From: Hypoxylon rubiginosum
Taxonomy: Eukaryota; Ascomycota; Sordariomycetes; Xylariales; Hypoxylaceae
Direction: 5' to 3'
DNA: 64,000 bases
Assembly: GCA_902806565.1 (NCBI GenBank)
Contig: CADCXA010000051.1
Span: 496,001 to 560,000 of the forward strand
Made by a program: the position numbers and the translations under genes. The notes under the pieces were generated by a model that ran no database searches, had not been told where the DNA came from, and saw only the letters and a program-made list of their open reading frames with translations. Below are positions 1-11,500 of this stretch, one piece after another; position 1 is the stretch's first letter; every line of letters begins with the position of its first letter.

Positions 1-132
1 ATGGATTGATAATACTATCACTAGCTTGTTATAAGTTTCTAGTTATCATTGACCCTACCGCGTCTCACTGTGCCTTAGACTCGATGATGGTGTTGTTTTA
101 TCCCTCTCAGTGACCCACGAGACTGGTCCGGA

Positions 133-462
133 TTACTCAGTCTCGTCCGCCTCAGCAATCTCCTTGTAGGTAGGCCTGTACTGACGTTCCTCAAGGCCAG
201 TCTCATTTCCTTCGTCAATCTCCTTGTAGGTGGGTCGGTACTGACGTTTCTCAACGTCGGCCGGCTCTCCTTCAAGAGCCTTCCCGACCTTGAGAGTAGG
301 CCTGTACTGGCGCTCAGCGAGTCCTGTAGAAACCTAGACCTCATATGTTAGACTGAGGCTCATGAGGAAGGTCTCACACGGTTTATCAAAATTACCTACC
401 TCAACAGGTGCTGCGAACGCAACGGCAGCAAGGCCGGAAAGGAAGATAACCGAGGCACGCAT
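133..462 (-). CDS. Candidate secreted RiPP precursor with three QYRPT(Y/L)K cores
   Basis: Two exons are read here: 462-400 and 333-133, joined over a 66 bp intron (399-334, donor GTAGGT, CTAAC branch site, acceptor CTAG). The product is 87 aa. Residues 1-17 form a signal peptide ending in AVAFA, followed by APVE. The rest is acidic and carries three near-identical segments at residues 30-36, 52-58 and 72-78 (QYRPTLK, QYRPTYK, QYRPTYK), each directly after a basic site: ER, KR and ER. Signal peptide plus tyrosine-containing repeats behind Kex2-like sites is the layout of ustiloxin, phomopsin and asperipin precursors, whose cores are excised in the Golgi and cyclised by UstYa oxidases. A UstYa gene lies divergently about 1 kb away, which strongly supports this reading. 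Oddities are the few repeats, only one canonical KR site, and a first core without its second Tyr. An unmodified secreted peptide (KEP-type signal) is an alternative. The splice model is inferred; the repeats are directly visible. Confidence 0.8.
163..309 (-). repeat. Three core-peptide repeats within the RiPP precursor
   Basis: The three core copies lie at 309-289, 243-223 and 183-163 on the minus strand, with spacings of 66 and 60 bases, so they stay in frame. Copies 2 and 3 extend their identity to QYRPTYKEI and are followed by acidic spacers. Copy 1 has diverged after QYRPT. Synonymous differences between copies (for example CGA/AGG for Arg, CCC/CCT for Pro) suggest the peptide is under selection rather than freshly duplicated. 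Confidence 0.85.
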
Positions 463-1476
463 TTTGACGAAGACTTTAAAGATCAGGAAGTATTGGTCCT
501 GAGGTCGAAGAGAAATCTACTGGGCGATTGTGTGGACATAATATGGGGGTGTTACGAGAACTTATACCCGTGTCTAGGTGACGGAACCCGGGGTTGGTGT
601 GAGATGAGAACATTCTACGAGGCACTCGATTCATCGGAAGCACATTCACATGCTCCCCTACATATCATCGGTCCTACATATTGTGCCATATCATCGGGGC
701 CACGATGTTTGCTACACTCCCCCGCGCGCACCGGCCCTACGGTTCCCACTGATGGACCGCAATCCGAGCCAACCAACGAAGATCCCTTCCTCTTCCGCGA
801 TTGGTGGTGACCACGACTCATGGTTAATGCGACGTGATCTAGCGTGGCATTGGTTGACCTTCCCCGATGAGTGAGCGAAGCTAAATATCCAGGCATACAG
901 GCATCTGAAAAGGGGCGATTATACAAGGCTAGGGTGCTCGCGTAGTCCTATCCGTGCCGTCTCCGCGCCGCACGAGTACAAGCTCCTATTACGCCTTACA
1001 GGTCTGAGCGAAGTAGCGTTATTCTCAAATCGTCCAACCCCGATCGCAAACTTCGTATAATTAAGCCAACAATGGCACCATTCCAGGGCTAGCCAACCAG
1101 TCGGGTGCTTGTCAGGGTTGGAGCCGGGGACATTTCTGTACAACACAAACCGTTTTCAAACGAGCAACTCCTCCTCCTCTAGAAGCCAGTCCCATGTGAA
1201 GCAGATGCATGGATCGTTATTAGCCCTGACCTCTCTCGGAGCTACCAATCGCGATTATACTAGGTTTATCATTAAGACAAGTTATTCAGGACATTCTGCC
1301 TCGTCTAGGCGCTTACAAACTTCATCAAGATCGCCAGCTGTGCCGCTTCCTTCGAATGCATCCATGGGATAAGTGCCGGCGGCAAATATTTTACCAATTA
1401 CAAGCTCCCGTAGCGGGGCGTCCAGGTGAAGGACATCGCGGTCCCCTATTTTCACAGTTGCTAAAGACTTCGATCA
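463..1476. promoter_or_regulatory. Divergent intergenic region between RiPP precursor and UstYa gene
   Basis: About 1 kb separates the two divergently transcribed start codons, so it probably holds both promoters. I see no convincing conserved ORF, RNA gene or repeat in it; short open frames on both strands lack family features. A shared bidirectional promoter would suit co-regulated cluster genes, but no specific binding site can be assigned from sequence alone. Confidence 0.4.
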
Positions 1477-2640
1477 ATGTTCACAACTAGCATCTGGTCG
1501 AACATGTCGGATTCCAAGTTCATATATGCGCCGGAACGCTCGTCCGTAGACGGCATATCAAACGAATCCCTCGCGTCGCCGTCTTCCACCCTCGCCATGG
1601 AGGATGAGGAGACGGAAACACTGCTGAGCGAGAAATCACAGCGGGGGAAAGGCCAGATTCGATGGGGATCATGGACAAGCCCTACCATACTATTATCAGC
1701 CCTAAATATTGTCATCTTCTTAATGTCGCTGGCCCTTTTCGTTGCATCGCGAAGCCAAAAGACCCCTCTCAATGCAGAGCTTCGCCGGGCATCAACTTAC
1801 AGTAAGAAAGCATCCCAGCCATCATCCAAAATATACCTAGGTACCTAAAGCAGTTGCTAAAGCAGGACAACAGGCCCCGTATTCGACAGGTTAGACCTAG
1901 AAATGAAGCCGCGGACGGTTCAGGGGACGCTGTTCGCTGCTAAGGAGGGGACCTCGATCGCGCGGGAGCTGCCGAACGCGGCCGCCGACGAGCTGTGGGA
2001 GGAGTGGGAGCTGAGCCGCTTCTACCCGCTGACGCGCGCCGAGATCGTGCGGATGGGCAAGGACCCGACGACGGTGCCGAAGCTCGAGGACGCCGAGTGG
2101 AAGTTAGGCGACGACGCGTACGTAGGCGCGTTCGACGTGTACCACCAGATCCACTGCCTCAACTCCCTCCGGCGGAACGCGTATCGCGGCTACTACAACC
2201 TGACGACGCGCAACCACGCCGTCATGGGTCTGCCCGAGATCCATATCAACCACTGCGTCGACATCCTCCTGCAGGCGCTGCAGTGCAGTGGGAATGTCAA
2301 CCTTATGACATATCATTGGGTCGCCGGACAGGAGTATCCGCAACCTGATATGTGAGTCATCTGTCTCAGCTCTATTGCTGTATGTGCAAGGTCATGTAGA
2401 AAAGCTGACAAGTATCCGGGAAATAGGTCGATCAACCGGCAATGTGTCAACTTTGAGAAGCTCACAGCTTTCAGAAAGGAGAACGGGCTTGACCTGGATA
2501 AGTATGTCCGAATTATGAAGAAGTCCTTACACCCAGGGGTCAAGGAACGCCACCAGAGTGATGCGTATTACTATTGGTACAATGAAACAAATCCAAATCA
2601 TATCGACGGGGCAAACCCTGGGGAAGATTTCAATATGTGA
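1477..2640 (+). CDS. UstYa family (DUF3328) oxidase, RiPP-cyclising type
   Basis: Three exons: 1477-1801, 1874-2351 and 2427-2640 (introns of 72 and 75 bp), giving 338 aa. An in-frame ATG at 1504 is an alternative start. Residues 1-68 are a cytosolic tail, 69-90 a single membrane helix, and the rest the lumenal DUF3328 domain. Across intron 1 the join restores the family element TYSPVFD. The two diagnostic motifs are HQIHC (199-203) and HINHC followed by VD (232-238). Across intron 2 the join gives PDMSINRQCVNF, again typical of the family. UstYa proteins act in RiPP and related pathways (ustiloxin, asperipin, phomopsin), where they catalyse oxidative crosslinks involving tyrosine or other side chains; the HxxHC histidines are thought to bind the metal. 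Its divergent neighbour encodes a Tyr-containing repeat precursor. Exon 2 is much more GC-rich than exons 1 and 3. Confidence 0.93.
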
Positions 2641-2878
2641 ATATCGTGCAGGGTGCTTAATAAAAAATATTTTTACAGTACTCTCTGAAACAGCGTGAAT
2701 GGAAGTGATATGAGACTAAATCCATATAGGTCAGTAAGAATTTGTTACTGTTTTATTATTTAGATGTAGCTATATTCGAGTCTTGGAAACAAGCAACCTT
2801 CGAAGATTAGCTTCAACAGTTAGCGAATTATAGATTCTTCAAACGGTCTGTCATGATGAGCCGGATACCTGTACCTCA

Positions 2879-5800
2879 CTAATCTTCTTCCTCCATCTTG
2901 ATCGCGTCTTCTCTATCGATCTGACCATCACTCTCTATCTCATCCATCCTAGCAACAAATTCCCCTTGAAGCCTTTTGAGGTAGCTACCTAGCGCGGCAT
3001 CATCCATGTCTGACTCTCGTAATTGGAGAAGTGTGTCATGCAAGTTCAAGATTAGCTTCCGGCGTCTAAGCAATTTCCTGGATTGGGAAGTTTGTTTCTT
3101 CCTCTCAATGTTCTCGGCGAGTGTCATTGAGACATCCTCCGCGACTTTGATAAACCGTTCCGGGAAGCCAATGGCACGGGCAAGATTCAGACCGTAGTGC
3201 TCTTCTTGCACAGGTCCTGAGCTGATTTTATACAGCATCGTCATCTTCAGGTTGTCGCCGTCTACATCATGCGTTTCGGTGGCGAGGTGGAGATTGAGAA
3301 CTCCTGGTCGGCTCCCTAATACCTTTGCTGCTCATATAATGAGCATACTCCTGATGTTTTCAAGTGTTATCACTTACCAAGTTGCTGGAAGTGCGTCGCG
3401 AACCATACCAAGGAACTGCTTTGAATTAGAGCCTCAGACACTGCAAGTGCAATCGCTAGCCCATCCCTCGTGCTAGTTCCTCGGCCAAGCTCGTCAATAA
3501 TAGTAAGACTCTTTTCATTGATATTCCTAATCCAAGATTAGCGTACTTAGGCGCACCAGAAGTAAGTAGATGTAAAACACCTCAGTATAAATGCCATTTC
3601 TCGCATTTCAAGCGAAAACGTGGACATGTTGGCTTCGATGCTATCATCCGTTGACATTCGTACGAACAGTTGTTGAATAATAGAGAATGCCGCATACTGG
3701 GCAGGTACAAAACAGCCGACCTGGGCCATCACCTGTAGAAGCGATATCATTCTGATATAAGTGCTTTTACCACTCATGTTACAGCCGGTAATGATCTGAA
3801 ACCGATGCTGCTCATTGGCAAACACATCATTGGGGACAAAGCGCTCTGGGTTAGCCTTAAACTCGTCAGTTACAGCTACCATTTATATGACCTTAGAAGA
3901 CTACTTACACGCTCGCAAATAGGATGCCTGGCACCTTTCAGAGCTAACGCATTGCCTATTTCAGGCCTCACATAGTCCCTGGTAGTAGTACACTGCCCGA
4001 AAGCTGCAATCATATCCAGTAGGGCAATGCTTTCGCAGACGCGAAAGAGGTCTGGTACGTGTACTCGAATCGCATCTAGGAGTTCCTGCATGACTTTGTC
4101 GCTGAGCATGATAGCCTCATTGTGAGAATCTGTAATGCGATGATTGAGCTGGACTAGGGTCAGGGTTTGGCATTCAATCCAAACACCCTTGCGGACCTTG
4201 TTAATGAGAATATCTGGGATATTCCGGTCTTCGAAGTCGCTTTGCCGGAGTCGTATCCAGTACTGACGGTTGGTGTCGAACTTCAATTCCGGAGCAATGT
4301 CATTGTCCCCTAAGAATATTAGAATGTTACCAGTCTTAGTGGTACGATTGAAGTAAACTCACTGCTTAGATCTTCTAGATGACGATGAACATCTTCTGTT
4401 GCCTCCTTATAGGTCTGACGGGCTACGTCAAGGAGTCCATGGACCCCAGACTTGGGGATATATCAGCAGCGGCATAGGAAATAAGTTAGAGGTTTCATAC
4501 TTTGACTGCGTACGTCCTTTGGTTCCTCATGTCGAGGGGTGTTTTCATTGCTGTGACATCCTCGTTGATAGCAGCCGCAATAAGATTCGCAACAGGCTGA
4601 GTGAGCTCCGGACGACATATTTCGCGGATTCTAGTTAGTAGATCGGCCCGTGCAGTGCCTAGTGCCTCGTACAATGACGGAACAGCGGTGATAAAGGCCT
4701 TGACGCCCAGAATGTTGTTGATAGTCTGCGCTGACGTATGTATGGAAGACTGATGAGGTACAATGACGAGCTTCCATTGATCAGCCAGCGCCGGTATTGC
4801 ACACCCACAGGGCACTCACAGCAGTTAGAAGCTTCTCTACATCTACAAACCCTTTGAGTGCTACATGAAGTTAGCGAGGAATTCGAGGAAGATCCATTAG
4901 CTCTGACCCTTGCGGATTTCAAAGAACATATCTTCCTTTACAGTAAGTTCATCCACCGCATCGTAACGAGGCATTAGGGTATTGTCAACTTGACACGAGG
5001 GCTGAAGTATGTTGCTCCGTAGCATTCTTGAGCCCATAGGAGTAAGCGTCTCGTTCAGGAGTCCGAAGAGGCAATCTTTGGACTTCGCGTTTTGTAGATT
5101 CTGGATAAGTTCGAGAGAGTGAATGGTGGATATATCGATCATCATAGTATCCTCTGATGGTTGATATCTGACTCGAAGGGAGTGGGGCAATATTGACACG
5201 CGACATGAGAGCTCGACGAACTTGATAGCCTAATAGGGATGAGAAAAGGACATAGAAGAGTTAAAAGGGCAGCTACCTACGGCGGCGAAAGAGCACGTTG
5301 CGTAGAAGTTGCCCTCAATTGCTACTTTGATTGCTTCCAGATCTTCTCTGAATGCCAGAGACTGAATAAACTCGAGGCCAGCATTTTCAGACCAATACTT
5401 ACGATCAAGGGGCTCGATCGCTGTGTCCGGAAGTTCCTCTTCGATGATGGAGAGGAGGCTAGATTTGGCATTCGGGGCACATGCCGTGTTGATAATCAAG
5501 ATTGTGGATGGCTCGTACATCTGAATCTTGTGACATGTCTTGACATAGAATTGTGAGTCACAGATTTGACTCAATACAGCCTCATTTGTTGTGATGTTGA
5601 TGAAAGCAAGGCCTACAGTAGGAGATACACCGCGGGCCTCGGAAACAGCACAGATGATCTCATGCGAGTCAGAACCCCAGACAGACGAGGTAGCACGAGA
5701 CTTACGTCCCGAAGTAGTGCTGGTATGGCGACGCTGTCTCGAAGGCTGTGACAAGCTAGTTGCGGAACGATTGCCGCTGTATGAAGTAGACGAGAGTTGA

Positions 5801-5964
5801 CTAGTGGAGGTGCTCGGTCTGGGTGGAACACTAGGCCTACTAGTTGAATGGGAAGTAGAAGATGAAGTACGCGATATCAAGTTGATAGGTGTCATTAATG
5901 AACGAGTGGATGTTCCCCTACCAGAAGACTCCTGAGGTCTTGGAGGGCCGGGGGATGCTTCCAT
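2879..5964 (-). CDS. MSH4: Msh4, meiotic MutS homologue
   Basis: I read nine exons: 5964-5281, 5229-4908, 4860-4820, 4770-4501, 4450-4363, 4309-3909, 3861-3581, 3526-3378 and 3327-2879, for 894 aa; the intron near 3908-3862 is the least certain junction. After a Ser/Thr-rich tail of about 90 residues the protein goes straight into the MutS connector and core domains, so the mismatch-binding N-terminal domain is absent, as in Msh4. The ATPase has Walker A GCNMSGKST at about 628-636, with Cys where most MutS proteins have Pro, the same as I recall for yeast Msh4. It also has STDDSIEAN, Walker B IIDELGRG at about 705-712, and the FATHF motif. Msh4 pairs with Msh5 in the nucleus to stabilise recombination intermediates and promote interfering crossovers. 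All junctions are in frame, so the gene appears intact. It converges on the UstYa gene (238 bp apart) and diverges from RSA4. Confidence 0.93.
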
Positions 5965-6514
5965 TGTGAGAGAATATTTCTAGTTCTCTAGAGTCGGTCA
6001 AAGAGGATATAAGTGAGGGGGGACGCAACGCATCCCTTGGGGGTTTCTTGGAAATGAGCACAAGCCTCATGTCGGGAATGACACGGGGAGGAAATTGAGA
6101 TTGAAATAAGATTATTTCCATATCTGCCTAGGGACCTATCTGGGAACTCAATCGTAGCTTCTATACAATATAGCTGGTGTGTACATCATGACTGAATGCA
6201 CTTTCCAATCTGAAGGTAAGACCACGCTGCGTAGGAGAGCTCTGGGCTGAGTCATCAATCGATAAAAGATTTGGCATTGGCGCCATCAAGGTTGTCGCAC
6301 AGGAGAATTATCGATAAGATAACGATAAGCCATGGAAATTATTATTCTAAACTTTTTGTTCTTTGCTCCACCACCCCGCGACACTGCAAATTGAGTGTCG
6401 ACAGTTATTCCCATCGCCTGGGTTTTATTCGCGTTGCTACTTGTCTACGGTTTCAAAAGTAGTCGAATATTTATTGCCCCATTAGCTTGCTGAACAACTA
6501 GTTAACTCCATACA
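5965..6514. promoter_or_regulatory. Divergent promoter region MSH4/RSA4
   Basis: This 550 bp gap lies between two start codons facing away from each other and so should contain both promoters. It holds two ATCGATAA-like stretches (about 6258 and 6310), but I cannot tie them to a known factor. No gene is seen. Confidence 0.35.
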
Positions 6515-8548
6515 ATGGCTACCGTAGCCCCGCCACCTTCGAAGCGACAGCGGCGAGAAGCTCTGGAACGAACCCAAGTTCAGCAGGATGTCACCCCTCC
6601 TATGGTGGAAGCTGGTTCATTCAAGGCGCGGTTTGTAGACAATGATGGGAATCAGTTGGCCGATACCATAGAGGTGCCGTTAGCCGATGCGACAGAGAAG
6701 AATGTGTCCCTACTGCTCAATACTTTGTTAGGACGGGTATGACTATCGCCTTGAATATTGCACTCCGAGACAGATTGGGAACTAAGACCTCGCTATTGTA
6801 TAGGATCGCGAAGAGTTTACGCCCTACCGGTTTCGTATACATATACCTAGCTCCGATATAGTAATTGACAACTATCCGACACCCTCCGAATTCCTCGCCG
6901 TCCTACGTAAACATGGCATCGAGAACCCTTTCGAAACTACCATCACTTTAGCAGCCGAACCTCAAGCGGTATTCAAAGTGCAAGCGGTGACGCGCATGTC
7001 CAATAAGATACCGGGACATGGAGAGGCTATCCTAGCAGCGCAATTCTCACCAAAGACGAGTAGCCTCCTCGCAACCGGTTCGGGCGACAACACCGCGAGG
7101 ATATGGAACACAGATAGTGGTACACCGAAGTATACACTTAAAGGACATACGGGCTGGGTCTTGGCACTTGCGTGGAGTCCAGCGGGCGACAATTTGGCAA
7201 CTGGGAGCATGGACAAGACCGTTCGGATATGGGACGAATCGGGTCAGGCTGTCGGTAGACCATTCAGTGGCCATACGAAATGGATTACGAGCATCGCATG
7301 GCAACCCTTCCATCTATGGCGTGATGATACGCCGAAATTGGCAAGCGCCAGCAAAGACGCGACAATTCGGATCTGGATTGTGAATACCGGTAGAACGGAA
7401 CATGTTCTATCAGGTCATAAAGTGAGCATTGGCTGATTCGGTGCCGACGTCTGCGGAATCTGACAGTGATACAGGGCAGTGTTAGCTGCGTAAGATGGGG
7501 CGGAACGGATCTTATTTACAGTGCCAGCCAAGACAAGACAGTCAAGGTCTGGGATGCGGTGAACGGAACACTGAGACACACGCTCGCATCGCATGCCCAT
7601 TGGGTAAATCACCTTGCGCTATCTACAGATTTCGTACTCCGGACGGCGTTTTACGACCACACAAAGAACGTACCGGCGACAACGGAGGAGAAGCGAGCAA
7701 AGGCGAAGGAGCGTTTCGAGAAGGCAGCGAAACAGCAGGGCAAAATAGCCGAACGGGTCATCTCGGCTAGCGACGATTTTACGATGTACCTCTGGGACCC
7801 CGAACAAGGGACGAAACCTTTAGCGCGACTATTAGGGCACCAGAAGCAGGTTAACCATGTTTTATTCTCACCCGACGGAGCCTTGATTGCGAGCTCGTCT
7901 TGGGATAATTCCATCAAGCTATGGAACCGGTAAGTCATCTTTTCAACTCTGGCGGTACCTGGCTGCCTACACGCCGCCTGGCGCACGTGCCTCTTATGCT
8001 GCTAGGATCTCAAACAAGCGGGAAGATCGCTAATATGGTACATGACGAATAGCGACGGGAAATTTCTGACGACGCTACGGGCTCATGTAAGTCGGCAGTT
8101 TCCTAAATTGTCCTGTGGTGCTACTATCACCAGTTTTTGAGCCATTCATGTTGCTCTATTGAAACCCGGAGAAGATTAAGTGAATTGCTAACCTGGAACA
8201 GGTTGCGCCAGTGTATCAGAGTGCATTTTCAGCCGATTCGGTAAGTCCATTTTCCAGCAACCTCCTTGATTACCTCAGCTCTCTGCACAGAGCCTCTGAA
8301 GATCGTAGAGGTCTTCTATCGGGCCTGTCCGCTATAGATCTATGTAGGATCTGACATGTGATACTTAGCGCCTCCTCGTCTCTGGATCGAGAGATACTAC
8401 TCTAAAGGTATGGGATATGCGATCTTTCAAGTTATCGGTTGATTTACCCGGCCACGAGGATGAGGTGTATGCGTTAGACTGGTCTTTGGACGGACGGCTA
8501 GTTGGATCCGGAGGGAAAGACAAAGCTGTACGGCTCTGGCGCAATTGA
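6515..8548 (+). CDS. RSA4: Rsa4/Notchless, WD-repeat 60S ribosome assembly factor
   Basis: Six exons: 6515-6736, 6804-7421, 7475-7929, 8053-8086, 8202-8240 and 8369-8548. All are in phase and give 515 aa, the length I recall for yeast Rsa4. After a short basic tail (SKRQRR) comes the ubiquitin-like NLE domain (about 33-125), then a WD40 propeller with repeated GH...WD units such as GHGEAILAAQFSP, GHTGWVLALAWSP, GHTKWITSIAWQP and GHEDEVYALDW, ending in VRLWRN. Rsa4 binds pre-60S particles in the nucleus; its NLE domain is pulled by the AAA-ATPase Rea1/Mdn1 to drive remodelling and release. In yeast the key Rea1-contacting residue is Glu114. This model also has Glu at 114 by simple counting, but I have not aligned it. 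The exons of 34 and 39 bp are unusually small. No lesion is seen. Confidence 0.95.
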
Positions 8549-11500
8549 GGTTAGAAACGTACCACTAGGTAATTTAGAGCTGAGTCGAGATAAGCTCATC
8601 AGCATGAGTGTTGTGCTCCACAATCTTGATGGCCCGACTACCCTTTTGCTACCACACTGCGTGATCTCCCATGTTGAAATGCCGATTCTCGCGAACGGTA
8701 ACCTAACTCTTTTCGATGGAGGGTTCTCACCAAGTTACTTAGTGGAATGGAACTTTTTAGATATTGGGCACGTGGAACAGTGTCGTTCAAAGGACAGGAA
8801 ACCTGAACCACGTAACACATTAATACAGCTAGTTCGTTTGTTCCCCAGGTGTGGATATCGATGCAAGTTGCGATGATCCAACCAACTGGCACACGATATG
8901 CGGGCCGTTCCTGCGCAAGTTCAGTGGCGGTACTCCCGTGGGCACGTCGGAATTAGAGCCGAGTCGACAGATCCAACGATAGATCCGATTTCCAAGTCAA
9001 GTCATGATGTTATTGTACATGAGAATACTCGCCGGACGTTTGGTCGCGGAGGGGAGTAGAAGTTCCTTATTGGCATCCATACGTTCAAGATTATCACTAT
9101 GGCAGTTCAGTCCGTCGTATATGTGTATGTATGTATGTATGTATGTATGTATGCAGTGTCCTGCTGCTGCATGGGAAGCCAAGCGCTTAATTTCGAACGC
9201 GCTTAACAGGCAACAGGTAGGCTGCAAGGTCACAGAAAAAAAAACCAAGGCTTGTGACTAGGGTTGGTGCCGCCAAATCTTACACACGTACCTAGGCACA
9301 CCCACACCCACAGAGGAGCCATGGAAAGTGAAGCATCAAGAACCAAGGCGGGGTAGTAGCCGTGTACATGGTTTGTTGAGATATAGGATCAAGCGAGAAA
9401 TAGCTTGATAACCTGATAGAATGGTCGAGACACATCACATGCCAAGAGTATGGCATCCCTTTCAAGGCTGGGTTCAGCATCCTCTACCTGTCAGCCTGTA
9501 TCAATGGCCACACCTGCGTGTCGATGGCCAATATTATCGGAGATTGAGTTGGTGATGCCTCTAAAGTTGAACCGGCCCGTTGATGAAATCCGGAAGAGCA
9601 GAGCTTTGACTTCAGAAGTTCCCGCAACTCCTAAGCCAATGGCGGAGTCCCACATATATGAAGCGTTCGTTAGTGCCCGAGACGGCATCTTCTTTGCTCG
9701 ACTGAGGCTGTAAATGGAGCGAGTGGGATGTGCCACGGTAGTTGCTGGCGGCGTGATGGACTACCGCGTGACCGACCCGGAGGCCCGGAGTTCACAAGTT
9801 TTTGGATGCCTCCCTTCACGATCTAAATCAGGTAGCCAGGATGGACGCGTCAGGCGTCGTGATTCAGTTGACCAAGAGGATACATTCGTCGGTCCTGAAG
9901 ATATTGGTGAGGGGTGCGTCTTAATCGGCTGGATGTATCCAAAAATTTTCGCATTCCCCTGCAGAAAATACGGACGGAAATCGGCCTACAGGCGGCCCAC
10001 GGGCAGCATGTGCAAGCATGTGAGCTTCCTCTAAGCATCTTGGGCATCAAGTATTGAGGATTTACTGCATTAGGTAAGCCGCACTGAAGCTGCAGATGCT
10101 GGATGGTTCTAGGCTCTTCGCAGGCTTCGAGGCTGTCCTGTATCCAGTTGACGCCTTTCACGATAGTAGCTCAAGTAGTAAGTAGGCAACTCAAGACCGA
10201 GGTTTCTACGAACCCACGATAGGTGCGGCTTAATGGATCTTAATTTAGGTATTAATGCATCATGGACATGGCCTTGGTAGGCTAAAAACAGCCAAGTACC
10301 GCAGTATTCCACCGGGCTGGCTGGCTTCGCGTGCTCCTTAGACGGACGAGTAAGATTGCTCATGATTGGATATATTGAAGGATTGAGCTATAGCTAAAGG
10401 GAGCTGATGAGACCTTGGGGCCAAAACAAGGCCCTAACTCAGGTTGGCAAACTGGTGACTGTTGAAGCTATCGCGTCTTGAAGGGTGATCGCGAAAGCCC
10501 GACTCAGTAGGTTGCATTGCGGGCAAAGTCGGCCATTCACTGAAGGCCCGTGACGGTCCTATGTAGAGATTTGAAACAGCCAATGGGACTCCCTGGAAGG
10601 ACAATGTGCTTGGAATCTGAAGCATAATTTACAGAGGCGGCAGCAATTCAGCGCAGGATGGGGTCGAATGGTCGAATCCGAACAAGTGGATGGCAAGGTT
10701 GAGGCTGTACCACACCCCTTTTGCAGATGGTGAGAGAAAAAAAATAACGAAGAAAAAAAGGGACGAATGAAAATGAAAAGGGGAAATAAACCGGAGACTC
10801 CGGTATCACCAGAGTACGGAACCAGAGATTTGGCCGCGAGGAAAGTTATTGCATCCCATCCACGAGATTGTTTCTTCCTCTTTTTGACAATTCCAACCTG
10901 GTGAGAGAATAGAATTCATCCAGCCAAGCTCAGATTGTTGGCCCCTCCTAATTCAAGTCAAGTCTTGTTGCCTTCATGAATTGTAGTGTACCCAAGTTGT
11001 AGTGTGGAGTGTGGGCCTTTTTTTGATGGGTGCGTGTGGTATTCGCATTATCGCGTTAGCCTCGGACCAAACCCTCCTGGGTCAAAGACGAAGCGAAGAA
11101 AAAAAAGCCAGGCTGGCGATCTGGGATCGGTAGAGAAGATACTGGAATACTCGATCCCCTCATAGGGCTGTGATTCTCCAACCTCGTCGTCGACGTCGAC
11201 GTCGAACAATCCTATCCTTGTGTCGGAGCAAATTGTCCTGCGGCTGTTGAATCGCTATTGATAAATATCCGAATTGAGAAAAGAGGTGTTTATATGGAAC
11301 GTATGAAGTCATATATGTTTTGGAAGATTACGTTAAGGAGCATTCACTCCTATGTTTGCAACCTATCTACTACCTAAGTACTGACGGTGAATATCGATTC
11401 ATGAGATGGATGGGAAGTTGAGAGAATTGGCCTCTAGAATTTGTGTTTCTTCTAGTCAGCTTGCTTTTCAGCAGTAAGACCGTAGTGAGACTTCGACGGT

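Noticed and set aside
75..344. 89-codon open frame on the minus strand overlapping the RiPP precursor
   Set aside because: It is the wrong frame of the same region. The spliced frame gives a signal peptide and regular repeats; this one gives neither.
3360..3480. Apparent frameshift in MSH4 after the conserved AVSEALIQS segment
   Set aside because: Rereading the codons gives SSSLVWFATHFQQL in the same frame, so the gene is intact here.
9450..10161. Open frames of 80-106 codons on both strands downstream of RSA4
   Set aside because: They overlap each other on opposite strands, have no recognisable features and no leader or splice context.
10640..10700. GGTCGAATCC-like string resembling a tRNA B box
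   Set aside because: No matching A box, cloverleaf arms or anticodon loop at the needed distances.
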